Assembly: GCF_024195285.1 (NCBI RefSeq)
Contig: NZ_JALHBS010000007.1
Span: 78,450-142,449 of the forward strand
Source: Aurantimonas marianensis
GTDB lineage: Bacteria > Pseudomonadota > Alphaproteobacteria > Rhizobiales > Rhizobiaceae
Reading direction: 5' to 3'
Length of the DNA: 64,000 nucleotides
How positions within the stretch are numbered: position 1 is the first letter of the stretch; each line of letters opens with the position of its first letter. Below are positions 36,709 to 47,416 of the stretch, piece after piece. Both the position numbers and the translations under genes were made by a program. The notes under the pieces are model-generated. The model worked only from the letters and a program-made list of their open reading frames with translations. It was not told the origin of the DNA and did not search any database.

Positions 36709-37206
36709 ATGAGGCCCGTCTGGCGGCCCATGCTCGCGGGCGATCTCGCTGGCGTGGCGGGACTGGCCGAGCGCGTCCACCCGGATTTGCCGGAGGACGC
36801 GGCCGTGTTCCGCGATCGGTTGCGGCTTTATCCGCGCGGCTGCCTGGTTCTCGGCGAGGCGGACGGTCCAGTCCTCGGCTATGCCATCGGCCATCCCTGG
36901 CGGGGCGGTGCGCCGCCGAAACTCGACGCCGTTCTCGGTGCCCTGCCCAAGCACGCCGACTGCTTCTACATCCACGATGTCGTCGTCGCGCCGGAAAGAC
37001 GGGGGGCCGGCCATTCGCGCGTCGTCGTGGAGACGCTTCTCGAACTTGCCGTCGTCTACCCGTGCACGAGCCTGGTGTCCGTCCACGGCACCACGCCGTT
37101 CTGGTCGCGTTTCGGCTTTCGCGACGCCAGCGACCGATTGGTGCCGGGCGCACTTGACGCTTATGGGCCGGCTGCGCGGTTCATGCGGCGATCGGGACAA
37201 AAATAG
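36709..37206 (+). CDS. GNAT family N-acetyltransferase
   Basis: A 165-residue GNAT-fold protein. Recognisable elements are FYIHDVVVAPERRGAGHSR near residue 85, the acetyl-CoA pyrophosphate-binding loop (usual pattern RxxGxG/A), and SVHGTTPFWSRFGFRDAS near the end. The substrate is unknown. I start at the ATG at 36709; an upstream frame from 36553 would overlap the tiny membrane protein. It precedes the putrescine transporter but does not clearly belong to it. Confidence 0.85.
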   Translation: MRPVWRPMLAGDLAGVAGLAERVHPDLPEDAAVFRDRLRLYPRGCLVLGEADGPVLGYAIGHPWRGGAPPKLDAVLGALPKHADCFYIHDVVVAPERRGAGHSRVVVETLLELAVVYPCTSLVSVHGTTPFWSRFGFRDASDRLVPGALDAYGPAARFMRRSGQK

Positions 37207-37349
37207 CTGCTCCCGCAATTCTTCCGCCGCGCATGGTGCGAGCCTCTAGGAATCGGCTCGCCGATGTTCTTAACTCTCGACCGGGATGCGAACCGGTTAC
37301 GATCGACGGCATGACCGGTGCGTCAATACGGACAGGGAGTCGAAAGCAG

Positions 37350-38453
37350 ATGAGACGAACCATCGCGATGATCGGAGCGACCGCGCTCGCCATAGGCGTC
37401 GGCGGAATCGGCGCGGCTGCCGCGCAGGAGGAAAAGGTCGTCAACGTCTATAATTGGTCGGACTATATCGACGATTCGATCCTTGAGGAATTCACCAAGG
37501 AGACCGGGATCAAGGTCGTCTACGACGTCTATGATTCCAACGACATTCTCGACACCAAGCTGTTCGCCGGCGGCAGTGGCTACGACGTGGTGGTGCCGTC
37601 GACCGAGTATCTGGTGCGCCAGATCGAGGCCGGGCTGATGCAGCCGCTCGACAAGTCGAAGCTGAGCAATCTCGGTAATATGTGGGAGGTCATTTCCGAC
37701 CGCGTGGCCGAATACGACAAAGTCAACGATTATTCGGTTAATTACATGTGGGGAACCACGGGAATCGGGTATAACCAGAAAATGGTTGAAGAACGCCTTC
37801 CGAACGCGCCGACCGACTCCTGGGATCTGATCTTCGACCCGCAATATGCCGAAAAGCTCGCCGATTGCGGCATCATGATGCTGGACGCGGCGACCGAGGT
37901 GATTCCGGCGGCGCTCAACTATCTTGGCCTCGATCCGGACTCCACCAGTCCCGAAGACATCAAGAAGGCCGAGGAACTGCTCCTCAAGGTGCGGCCCTAT
38001 GTGCGCAAGTTCCATTCGTCAGAATACATCAACGCGCTCGCCAATGGCGATATCTGCGTGGCCTATGGCTATTCCGGCGACATTTTTCAGGCGCGGGATC
38101 GGGCAGCCGAGGCCGGGCAGGGGGTCGAGATTGCCTATTCGATCCCCAAGGAGGGCGCCCGCATGTGGTTCGATCAGCTCGCCATTCCGGCGGACGCGCC
38201 GCATCCCGAAAACGCCCACGCCTTCATCGACTATCTGATGCGGCCCGAAGTCATCGCCAAGGCGACGAATTACGTCGTCTACGCCAATGGCAACAAGGCG
38301 AGCCAGGAATTTGTCGATCCCGAGATCCGAAACGATCCGGCCGTCTATCCGAGCGATGAGGTTCTGGCCAAGCTTTACACCAAGGAGGCTTACGACGCGC
38401 GGACCCAGCGTCTGGTCAATCGCGCCTTCACGACGGTGACCACCGGCCAGTGA
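37350..38453 (+). CDS. potF: Putrescine/spermidine-binding periplasmic protein
   Basis: A 367-residue substrate-binding protein of the PotD/PotF family with a signal peptide ending at GAAAAQ. NWSDYIDDSILEEFTKETG and YDSNDILDTKLFAG are the characteristic N-terminal strands of polyamine-binding proteins; the last domain has MRPEVIAKATNYVVYANGN. It starts the pot operon; the ATPase gene follows after a strong hairpin. Putrescine rather than spermidine is favoured by the PotG/PotH/PotI arrangement and the puu genes, not proven. Confidence 0.93.
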   Translation: MRRTIAMIGATALAIGVGGIGAAAAQEEKVVNVYNWSDYIDDSILEEFTKETGIKVVYDVYDSNDILDTKLFAGGSGYDVVVPSTEYLVRQIEAGLMQPLDKSKLSNLGNMWEVISDRVAEYDKVNDYSVNYMWGTTGIGYNQKMVEERLPNAPTDSWDLIFDPQYAEKLADCGIMMLDAATEVIPAALNYLGLDPDSTSPEDIKKAEELLLKVRPYVRKFHSSEYINALANGDICVAYGYSGDIFQARDRAAEAGQGVEIAYSIPKEGARMWFDQLAIPADAPHPENAHAFIDYLMRPEVIAKATNYVVYANGNKASQEFVDPEIRNDPAVYPSDEVLAKLYTKEAYDARTQRLVNRAFTTVTTGQ

Positions 38454-38461
38454 CAATGGGC

Positions 38462-38486
38462 GCCCCCGGCGTCCGTCGCCGGGGGC
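38462..38486. terminator. Strong intercistronic hairpin between potF and potG
   Basis: Perfect 10-bp arms GCCCCCGGCG and CGCCGGGGGC with a 5-base loop lie 8 bases after potF. No U-tract. Such hairpins typically protect or partly terminate the messenger so that the binding protein is produced in excess over the ATPase and permeases. Confidence 0.6.
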
Positions 38487-38505
38487 ACCTGAGGCTTCGG
38501 TTCGG

Positions 38506-39666
38506 ATGGTGATGGCGAGCGCACAAAAATCCCTCGGCAATATTCGCCGCAGCTTCGAGCCCTGGAACGAGCCGTCCGAAACGCCGCTGATCGCGTTCGA
38601 CGGCGTCACCAAGCGGTTCGGCCGGTTCAAGGCGGTCGACGATCTGTCGCTGGCGATCTACCGGCGCGAATTCCACGCGCTGCTCGGGCCGTCCGGCTGC
38701 GGCAAGTCGACACTCCTGCGGATCATGGCGGGCTTCGAGGAGCCGAGCGAGGGCGATGTCCGGCTGGACGGCCAGAGCCTGCTCGGCATGCCGCCGCACC
38801 GCCGACCGGTCAACATGATGTTCCAGAGCTACGCGCTGTTCCCGCATATGGACGTCGCCGCCAACATCGCCTTCGGCCTGAAACAGGACGGCATGGCGAA
38901 GTCGGAGCGCGAAGACCGCGTCGCCGAGATGCTGAAACTCGTCAAGCTCGACGGCTTCGCGAGCCGCAAGCCGCAGCAGCTCTCGGGCGGCCAGCAGCAG
39001 CGGGTGGCGCTGGCCCGCTCGCTGGCCAAGCGGCCGAAGGTGCTTTTGCTCGACGAGCCGCTCGGCGCGCTCGACAAGAAGCTGCGCGAGGAGACGCAGT
39101 TCGAGCTGATGGACCTGCAGCAGGAGATGCACCTGACCTTTCTGATCGTCACCCACGACCAGGAGGAGGCGATGACCATGGCCGACCGCATCTCGGTGAT
39201 GCGCGACGGCAGGATCGTGCAGGTCGCGACGCCCGAGATCATCTACGAGGCGCCGGCGACACGCTATGTCGCCGATTTCATCGGCAGCGTGAACATCCTG
39301 GAAGGGGCGGTCGAGGATAGCCGCAACGGCATGACGCGCATCGCGGCGAAGGCCGGCGCGACGATCGAGGCCGAAAGCGGCCTCGACATGACACCCGGCG
39401 AGACGGTCTTCTTCGCGATCCGGCCGGAGAAGCTGCGCCTGTCCCGGCGCGCGCCGGCGGACGAACAGCTGAATGCCCTTCGCGGCGAGGTCTGGGACAT
39501 CGCCTATCTCGGCGACATGACCCTGTTCAACGTCAAGCTGGCAAGCGGCGACATCGTCCGGGCCGCGACGCTCAACGCCGCGCGCGGCTCGGACGAGCCG
39601 ATCGGCTATGACGAGGAGGTATGGCTTACCTTCCCGGCCGACGCCGGCATCGTGCTGGGGCGCTAG
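38506..39666 (+). CDS. potG: Polyamine ABC transporter ATP-binding protein
   Basis: A 386-residue ATPase of the CUT1/POPT group: Walker A GPSGCGKST near residue 64, the signature LSGGQQQRVALARSLA near 160, Walker B LLLDEPLGALD and the C-terminal TOBE region that ends in LTFPADAGIVLGR. It energises polyamine import through PotH and PotI. The start at 38506 follows the potF-potG hairpin. Confidence 0.94.
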   Translation: MVMASAQKSLGNIRRSFEPWNEPSETPLIAFDGVTKRFGRFKAVDDLSLAIYRREFHALLGPSGCGKSTLLRIMAGFEEPSEGDVRLDGQSLLGMPPHRRPVNMMFQSYALFPHMDVAANIAFGLKQDGMAKSEREDRVAEMLKLVKLDGFASRKPQQLSGGQQQRVALARSLAKRPKVLLLDEPLGALDKKLREETQFELMDLQQEMHLTFLIVTHDQEEAMTMADRISVMRDGRIVQVATPEIIYEAPATRYVADFIGSVNILEGAVEDSRNGMTRIAAKAGATIEAESGLDMTPGETVFFAIRPEKLRLSRRAPADEQLNALRGEVWDIAYLGDMTLFNVKLASGDIVRAATLNAARGSDEPIGYDEEVWLTFPADAGIVLGR

Positions 39667-39670
39667 GGGC

Positions 39671-40609
39671 GTGGCGGCCGAAGGGTTACCCGCGACGCGG
39701 CCGTTTCCGACGCGCACCGGCCGGCTCTACCGCAAGCTGGTCATCGGCCTCCCGTTTTTATGGCTGCTGGTCTTCTTCCTGGCGCCGTTCTTCATCGTCT
39801 TCAAGATTTCGCTGTCGCAGATCGCGCTGGCCCAGCCGCCCTATCTGCCGGCCTTCCCGCTGCGGAACCTGCCGGAATTCTGGAGCAATCTGCAACAGTT
39901 CTCGCTGGACAATTACCGGTGGCTGGCGAGCGACCCGCTCTACATCAATTCCTACCTGTCCAGCCTGAAGATAGCCGCGATCGCGACCGCCGTGACGCTG
40001 CTCGTCGGCTACCCGCTCGCCTACGGCATGGCCAAGGCGCCGCGCGGTCTCAGGCCGGTCCTCGTGCTGTTGACGATCCTGCCCTTCTGGACGAGCTTCC
40101 TGATCCGTGTCTATGCCTGGATCGGCATCCTGAAGACGGACGGACTGCTCAACCAGTTCCTCATATGGCTCGGCCTGATCTCCTCGCCGCTGGTCATCAT
40201 GAATACCAATCTCGCCGTCTATATCGGCATCGTCTATTCCTATCTGCCCTTCATGGTGCTGCCGATCTATGCCTCGCTGGAGCGGATGGATCATCGCCTG
40301 GTCGAGGCGGCCAACGATCTTGGCTGTCCGCCGGTCAAGGCGTTCTGGACGATCACCTTCCCGCTGTCGCGGCCGGGCGTCCTCGCCGGCATCATGCTGG
40401 TGTTCATTCCCGCTGTCGGCGAATTCGTCATTCCGGACCTTCTCGGCGGCTCGCGCACGCTGATGATCGGCAAGACGTTGTGGAACGAGTTCTTCTCCAA
40501 CCGCGACTGGCCGGTCTCCTCGGCGGTGGCGATCCTCCTCCTGCTCGCCCTGGTGCTGCCGATCGTCTGGTTCCAGCGGGCGCAGGCAAAAGCCACCGGA
40601 AACGCGTGA
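39671..40609 (+). CDS. potH: Putrescine ABC transporter permease PotH
   Basis: A 312-residue permease with six hydrophobic segments and the EAAND motif (VEAANDLGCPPVKAFWTITFPLSRPG) that contacts the ATPase. I prefer the GTG at 39671 because it follows the potG stop by two bases and has AGGGGC directly before it; the long in-frame start inside potG is unlikely. The stop overlaps the potI start by one base (TGATG). Confidence 0.92.
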   Translation: MAAEGLPATRPFPTRTGRLYRKLVIGLPFLWLLVFFLAPFFIVFKISLSQIALAQPPYLPAFPLRNLPEFWSNLQQFSLDNYRWLASDPLYINSYLSSLKIAAIATAVTLLVGYPLAYGMAKAPRGLRPVLVLLTILPFWTSFLIRVYAWIGILKTDGLLNQFLIWLGLISSPLVIMNTNLAVYIGIVYSYLPFMVLPIYASLERMDHRLVEAANDLGCPPVKAFWTITFPLSRPGVLAGIMLVFIPAVGEFVIPDLLGGSRTLMIGKTLWNEFFSNRDWPVSSAVAILLLLALVLPIVWFQRAQAKATGNA

Positions 40610-41427
40610 TGTCGAAGAGCTGGAGCCCGTTCAACATCGCCTCGGTCGTTCTCGGCTTCGCGTTCCTCTATCTGCCGATCGTGCTCTTGATCATCTATTC
40701 CTTCAATGCCTCGCGGCTGGTGACCGTCTGGGCAGGCTTCTCGACGGTCTGGTACCGGGAATTGTGGAACGATCAGGCGCTGCTCGACGCCGCCTGGGTC
40801 ACCATCCGGGTGGCGCTGCTGTCGGCGAGCGTCGCGACGATCCTCGGCACCCTCGCCGCCACCGCGCTGGTGCGGTTCTTCGATTTTCGCGGCCGTCTGC
40901 TGTTCACCGGCATGGTCTATGCGCCCCTGGTGATGCCGGAGGTGATCACCGGCCTGTCGCTGCTGCTTTTGTTCGTGGCGCTCGATTTCGACCGGGGCTT
41001 CTGGACCGTGACGATCGCCCATATCACCTTTTCCATGTGCTTCGTCGCCGTGGTGGTCCAGTCGCGGCTGGTGACCTTCGACCGCAGCCTGGAGGAAGCG
41101 GCGCAGGATCTCGGCTGCCCGCCCTGGAGGGCGTTCTTCGTGATCACCCTGCCGGTGATCTGGCCGGCCGTCGCCGCCGGCTGGATGCTCGCCTTCACCC
41201 TTTCGCTCGACGATCTGGTCATCGCCAGCTTCACCTCCGGTCCCGGCGCGACGACGCTCCCGATGAAGATCTACAGCCAGGTCCGTCTTGGCGTGACGCC
41301 GAAGATCAACGCCGTCAGCACGCTGCTCGTCGCCGTCGTCGCCGTCGGCGTCATCGCAGCGGCGCTCGTCACCAAACGCCGCGAAGTGCGCAGACGCCGG
41401 GACGAGAGATTGGCCGCGGGCGGGTAG
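40609..41427 (+). CDS. potI: Putrescine ABC transporter permease PotI
   Basis: A 272-residue second permease of the same complex with six hydrophobic segments and the coupling motif EEAAQDLGCPPWRAFFVITLPVIWP. Its ATG overlaps the stop of potH, so the two permeases are made in step. It ends the operon; a hairpin about 40 bases later probably terminates it. Confidence 0.93.
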   Translation: MSKSWSPFNIASVVLGFAFLYLPIVLLIIYSFNASRLVTVWAGFSTVWYRELWNDQALLDAAWVTIRVALLSASVATILGTLAATALVRFFDFRGRLLFTGMVYAPLVMPEVITGLSLLLLFVALDFDRGFWTVTIAHITFSMCFVAVVVQSRLVTFDRSLEEAAQDLGCPPWRAFFVITLPVIWPAVAAGWMLAFTLSLDDLVIASFTSGPGATTLPMKIYSQVRLGVTPKINAVSTLLVAVVAVGVIAAALVTKRREVRRRRDERLAAGG

Positions 41428-41469
41428 AGCGCCATGCATCCATTTGCACGAACAAAAAGGACGCTCTGC

Positions 41470-41492
41470 CATTCCGATCGAGCATCGGAATG
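41470..41492. terminator. Inverted repeat between potI and the convergent unknown gene
   Basis: Perfect 9-bp arms CATTCCGAT and ATCGGAATG with a CGAGC loop lie midway between the two convergent stops, so it can end both transcripts. It is followed by CCAAAAA on the plus strand. Confidence 0.55.
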
Positions 41493-41538
41493 ATCCAAAA
41501 ACCGGATTCCACCTTTTGGTCCGATGCTCCGAGACGGC

Positions 41539-42687
41539 TCAATCGGCGCAGTCGCAGGCTTTCGCATGGGCGGCCTCGATCGCGTCGAGCGTGACTTCGA
41601 TCGCCGCCAGCATCGGGTCGCCGCCGGCCGGGCGATGGGCAAGATAGTCGAGCGCCTCGATCTCGGCGAAAGCCGCGATCAGCGCGCGCCGGACCAGCGG
41701 ATCGGCGATTGCGGCCTGCCTGCCGACGATGAGGGGTTTCAGCGCGGCCAGCTTAACCAGCACCGGACGCGTCCCGGTCGCCGACGCTTCACGCTTTTCG
41801 TCGGCGGCGCCAGTTGCCGTCTCGTCCAATTCCGGCGGGGTCGTGAATCCGCTGGCCTCGGCCGTGTCGACGAGATCGTCGAGCGCGGAGATCCGGTCGC
41901 GGTCGCTCGCCAGCGGCGTGACCTCGGCCATCGCGAGCGGCGGCAGGCCGGGATCGATCACCGGCCCGTAGACGCGCTTTCGGGTCGAATGCCCGACCGG
42001 GATGAGAAACGCCGCCACGCGCTCGGCGTCCTTGGAGGGGCGAAGCCCGGCGATAAGGTCGCTACCCCTTTCCGGTGGCGCGAAACGTGGTGCCGGCACC
42101 GGCCGCATCGCCGCGAAAGCCTCGCGAATCGCCCGCCGCGCGGCGTCGCGCTGAATCGTCAGGTGCGCCGCCGGCTCGGCCGGCGCCGACGCGATGCGAT
42201 TTGCGAAAGCGTGGACCGTGGCGAGATAGGCGGGGACGCCGCCGCACAAATAGGGAGATTCGTCCTGGGTGAGATATTCGCCGAGTTCGGTCACGATCCT
42301 GTCGGCGATCCAACGATTGTCCGCACTGGCGAGCCAGGCGGCGCGGCCGCGGGCGCGGGCCTCGGCAACGGCCTCGCGCAGCGCCGCCATCTCGTCGGCG
42401 TCGCGGGGCCGGGAAGGCGGCGCGAAAATCAGCGATCCGGGCAGGCTGTCGTCGCCCTTGAAGGCGATCGTGCGGGCCGCCTTGATCTTCGGATAGTCGG
42501 CCTGTGCGATGCCGACGAGCGCCGCGTGGTAGTGGCCGGCGCATGCGCGAGGATCGTCGGTTGCCTCGGCCGTTGGCGGTGCGGCGAATGCCGTCCCGCT
42601 CGCCGTCAGCATCAGCGCCGCGGCGAGTATCGGCGCGATTTGGTTGCGGATGCGGAGGAGGGCGTCGGTGAGGAATTTGCCAGACAT
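41539..42687 (-). CDS. Exported protein of unknown function
   Basis: A 382-residue protein with a cleavable-type signal segment (IAPILAAALMLTASGTAFAA). The mature part has scattered cysteines near the start (RACAGHYH), in the middle (YLCGGV) and at the end (AHAKACDCAD), and many Ala/Arg-rich helices, but no motif I recognise. The C-terminal region suggests a helical bundle. It is convergent with potI and upstream of the AsmA gene on the same strand only by position. Family is unknown. Confidence 0.6.
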   Translation of the reverse strand: MSGKFLTDALLRIRNQIAPILAAALMLTASGTAFAAPPTAEATDDPRACAGHYHAALVGIAQADYPKIKAARTIAFKGDDSLPGSLIFAPPSRPRDADEMAALREAVAEARARGRAAWLASADNRWIADRIVTELGEYLTQDESPYLCGGVPAYLATVHAFANRIASAPAEPAAHLTIQRDAARRAIREAFAAMRPVPAPRFAPPERGSDLIAGLRPSKDAERVAAFLIPVGHSTRKRVYGPVIDPGLPPLAMAEVTPLASDRDRISALDDLVDTAEASGFTTPPELDETATGAADEKREASATGTRPVLVKLAALKPLIVGRQAAIADPLVRRALIAAFAEIEALDYLAHRPAGGDPMLAAIEVTLDAIEAAHAKACDCAD

Positions 42688-42779
42688 GCGACGTTCTTGA
42701 TCCGTTCGTCGAACGCCGGCGCAGGCTCGATCGATCGTCCGGTCATCACGTTCGATACGTGTCAGACCAAATCGTCAGC

Positions 42780-44603
42780 CTATTGCGTCGTCACGTCCGG
42801 GGTGGGCCATTTGCCCTCGATGGTGAACGCAATCGGTTTCGATGTGGTGAACGCGGCCTGGGAGGAAGCGGTTTTGGGCGCCCCGGGATCGTACTGCCCA
42901 CGGATCGCGACGCCGCCATCGATGACCGACAGGTCTCCGGAGGCCGCGAGGACGCCGGTGCCGTTTTCGATCGTGATGCCTTTGAGCCGGACGGCGGTGC
43001 CGGCCGAAGCGATTTTCGCCTCCAGGCTCGTGTAGGGAACCGTGGTCCCCGTCAGACCGTCGGCGAGTGGCCGTGTCCCGGATGAGGCGAAGATGTCGGG
43101 AGAGACCCCGCGGATCGTCCCGTTGCGCGACACGAACTCGGCGTCGATACGCGCGCCGCCGAGAATGGATGCCCAGTCGCGCAACGGGGCCGTCAAGGCG
43201 GCCGAGAGGCTGGAGCGCCCGGTCACGGTGAGCGCCTCGATCTTGAGGGCTTGCAGCAAGCTGGCGGTATCGATCCCGGTGGCGGAAAGATGGCCCGTCG
43301 CGGAGGGCGTTGCCGGATTGGCATCGAAGGCGAGGTTGGCTTGGCCGCGGCCGCCGAAGATGGCGGCGTCGCCGATATCGAGCTCTGCCCGGCCCTCACC
43401 GATCCTGACGACCGCCGCGACATCGGTCAGCGGCACCGGACCGAGATTTGCCTGCGCCGCCGACAGGCGGATGTCGAGCTTTACCGCCTTGGCGAAGTCA
43501 ATGTCGATCGGCCGTTCGAGATCGAAGGGATCGACCGGCAACGGCAGGAGCGCATGGGCGAACGGGCTGAAATCGAGGCTCGCGAAGGCCAGCGTGCCGC
43601 CGATGACAGGCGTCGCCGGTGCGAAACTCGCCTCGAGGGCGCCATGTCCCCGGCTGCCGGCAATCGAGATGTCGGCCTGCTGCAGATTGGCCTGAAGGCC
43701 GGCGAGCAGCAGGTCGCCATTCAGCGAGAACGGGCCGATATCGGGTATCCGCAGATCGGGGTCGGCAAACCAGCCGATGCCGCCGCGCAGCGACGCGGCC
43801 GTCAGCTTGATCCTGCCGTTTATCGTGGCGTTGCTGTCGAGGCTCGCGGTTCCGTCGAAATTCGCGGTCAATGGCGGCGAGGACAGGTCGACGCCGATGC
43901 CGCTCGATCCGCCGGCCAAGAGGGCGTCCGGAGCGCCGATATCGATAGCCAGGTCCGCTGGCTGCCCGTTCCACAGAAACGAACCGGACAGGCTCAGCGG
44001 GGCGCCGGCCGACGATTGCGCGACGATCAGGTCGATATCGTCGACGCCGTCGCCGGATCCCTGCGAAGAGGAATGGATGATGCCATCGCGGATCTCGATG
44101 CGGCGCAGTCCCTCGATCCGACCAAGCAGCATCCTGGCCAACTGCCGCGGCTGGGGGGAGCTCCGTGGCGGCGCGGCGTCAGCCTTCGGCCGACCCGGCA
44201 ATGATCCGATCGCGGGCCGGATCAGCACCAGGCGCGAAATGGTCGCGGTGCCTGTCAACGCGGTCATGGCATCGAGATCGGCGACGATCCGGCCGATGCC
44301 GAGCGAACCGGCGGCGCCGATGCGCACGCGGTCGACAATGATGCGGGTTCTGGGCAGCAGCGAGAACGCGATGTCACCCTCGATGGCGACAGGTTCGCCG
44401 GTCATGCGTTCCAGCCGGGCGACGACCGCTTGCCGCGCCGCGTCGGACCCCAGCACAAGGCCCGGAAGCGTCGCCACAAGCGCGATCAGAACGAGGAGGA
44501 TCGCGATCGCGGCCGCTACCCGCGAAAGACGCATGAACCGAGATCTTCCGCGCAAGGGTTCGGGCCGCGATTCGAGCCTGTCCCGGGGAGAGATGGACGT
44601 CAC
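42780..44603 (-). CDS. AsmA-family protein
   Basis: A 607-residue protein with one N-terminal transmembrane helix (AAIAILLVLIALVATLPGLVLG) followed by the RLERMTGEPVAIEGDIAFSLLPRTRIIVDRVRIG opening typical of AsmA, then repeated beta-rich segments and a closing ITIENGTGVLAASGDLSV. AsmA-like proteins are elongated envelope proteins connected with lipid transport between membranes. The 92-base gap downstream of the next gene and the divergent acetoacetyl-CoA synthetase suggest it is its own unit. Confidence 0.85.
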   Translation of the reverse strand: MTSISPRDRLESRPEPLRGRSRFMRLSRVAAAIAILLVLIALVATLPGLVLGSDAARQAVVARLERMTGEPVAIEGDIAFSLLPRTRIIVDRVRIGAAGSLGIGRIVADLDAMTALTGTATISRLVLIRPAIGSLPGRPKADAAPPRSSPQPRQLARMLLGRIEGLRRIEIRDGIIHSSSQGSGDGVDDIDLIVAQSSAGAPLSLSGSFLWNGQPADLAIDIGAPDALLAGGSSGIGVDLSSPPLTANFDGTASLDSNATINGRIKLTAASLRGGIGWFADPDLRIPDIGPFSLNGDLLLAGLQANLQQADISIAGSRGHGALEASFAPATPVIGGTLAFASLDFSPFAHALLPLPVDPFDLERPIDIDFAKAVKLDIRLSAAQANLGPVPLTDVAAVVRIGEGRAELDIGDAAIFGGRGQANLAFDANPATPSATGHLSATGIDTASLLQALKIEALTVTGRSSLSAALTAPLRDWASILGGARIDAEFVSRNGTIRGVSPDIFASSGTRPLADGLTGTTVPYTSLEAKIASAGTAVRLKGITIENGTGVLAASGDLSVIDGGVAIRGQYDPGAPKTASSQAAFTTSKPIAFTIEGKWPTPDVTTQ

Positions 44604-44764
44604 GAAGCTTCCTTCTTCAATCCGTCCCTTCTAGCCCCCGGCGCGGGGCAAAGCCAAGGGCGTCGTGGTCCCGGCCCCTCGCGCGACCGATCGACATCGT
44701 CTCGATCGTTGCCATAGAGGAAGGGCTATGGCACCAGCAAGGGCGGTCACGAAGAGGATAGGCG

Positions 44765-46717
<1,953 letters not shown>

Positions 46718-46754
46718 GGGGCTGCCGGCCCAACTTTACAGCCGGCCCGGCGGA

Positions 46755-46796
46755 CTGATAAGAAAATTTGTGAAATCTTCTTATCAGAGCTAGATT
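46755..46796 (+). promoter_or_regulatory. parDE promoter with embedded operator palindrome
   Basis: Perfect 10-bp arms CTGATAAGAA (46755-46764) and TTCTTATCAG (46778-46787) surround TTGTGA (46768-46773), which with TAGATT (46791-46796) makes -35/-10 elements 17 bases apart. The antitoxin start is 23 bases beyond. A repressor bound to the palindrome would block this promoter, as in ParD/ParE autoregulation. Confidence 0.6.
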
Positions 46797-46818
46797 GAAC
46801 GGGACAGGAGGCCCGTCC

Positions 46819-47085
46819 ATGGCGACCATGACCGTTTCGCTCCCCGACCCGATGAAGGAATGGATCGAGGCGCAAATCCGCAAGGGCGAATACGCCAGCA
46901 CGAGCGATTACATGCGCGATCTTGTTCGCCGAGACCGGGCGCGGCGCGAACAGGAATTCACGCTGGACGAGTTGCGTCATCTCGTGGCCGACTCCAGGGC
47001 GAGCGGTGTCGGCCAGCGGAGCATCGACGAGATTTTCGCCGAAGCCGAACGCGTCGCCATGGCGCGGAAAAACCTGGGTGAGTAG
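46819..47085 (+). CDS. parD: Type II antitoxin, ParD family
   Basis: An 88-residue ribbon-helix-helix antitoxin: TMTVSLPDPMKEWIEAQIRKGEYASTSDYMRDLVRRDRARRE is the CopG/ParD DNA-binding fold, followed by a C-terminal helix that should wrap the toxin. AGGAGG lies 7 bases before the start at 46819. The gene overlaps parE by 8 bases and has an operator palindrome in its promoter. Confidence 0.93.
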   Translation: MATMTVSLPDPMKEWIEAQIRKGEYASTSDYMRDLVRRDRARREQEFTLDELRHLVADSRASGVGQRSIDEIFAEAERVAMARKNLGE

Positions 47086-47368
47086 CTACCGCCTGACGGA
47101 GCGCGCCGAGGCGGAGATTTTCGAGATATTTCTTTTCGGCATCGAGCAGTTCGGTACGGCGCAGGCGCGCCGCTACAAGGACGAGTTGATGCATTGCTTC
47201 GAAAGGCTGGGTGACAATCCCCGCATGGGGCGCGCCGCCAATTCGCTGGCGCCGGGCGTTCGCCGCCACGAGCACCGAAGCCACGTTATCCTTTACGAAA
47301 TCGAGAGGCCGGGCATCTTGATCCTTGCGGTTGTGCATGGCCGTAGCCTGCGACGCCTGAAGCTGTAG
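47078..47368 (+). CDS. parE: Type II toxin, RelE/ParE family
   Basis: A 96-residue ParE/RelE-fold toxin: YRLTERAEAEIFEIFLFGIEQFG and ARRYKDELMHCFERLGDNPRMG at the start, and RRHEHRSHVILYEIE with LILAVVHGR near the end. ParE toxins usually inhibit DNA gyrase. Translation starts at GTG 47078, inside parD. It looks intact. The module sits between the acetoacetyl-CoA synthetase and the iron transporter, an acquired piece. Confidence 0.92.
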   Translation: MSSYRLTERAEAEIFEIFLFGIEQFGTAQARRYKDELMHCFERLGDNPRMGRAANSLAPGVRRHEHRSHVILYEIERPGILILAVVHGRSLRRLKL

Positions 47369-47416
47369 ATCGGTGATGCAACTGATTGTTGAAAAGAGTT
47401 TCCTTAACCGCCGCCT

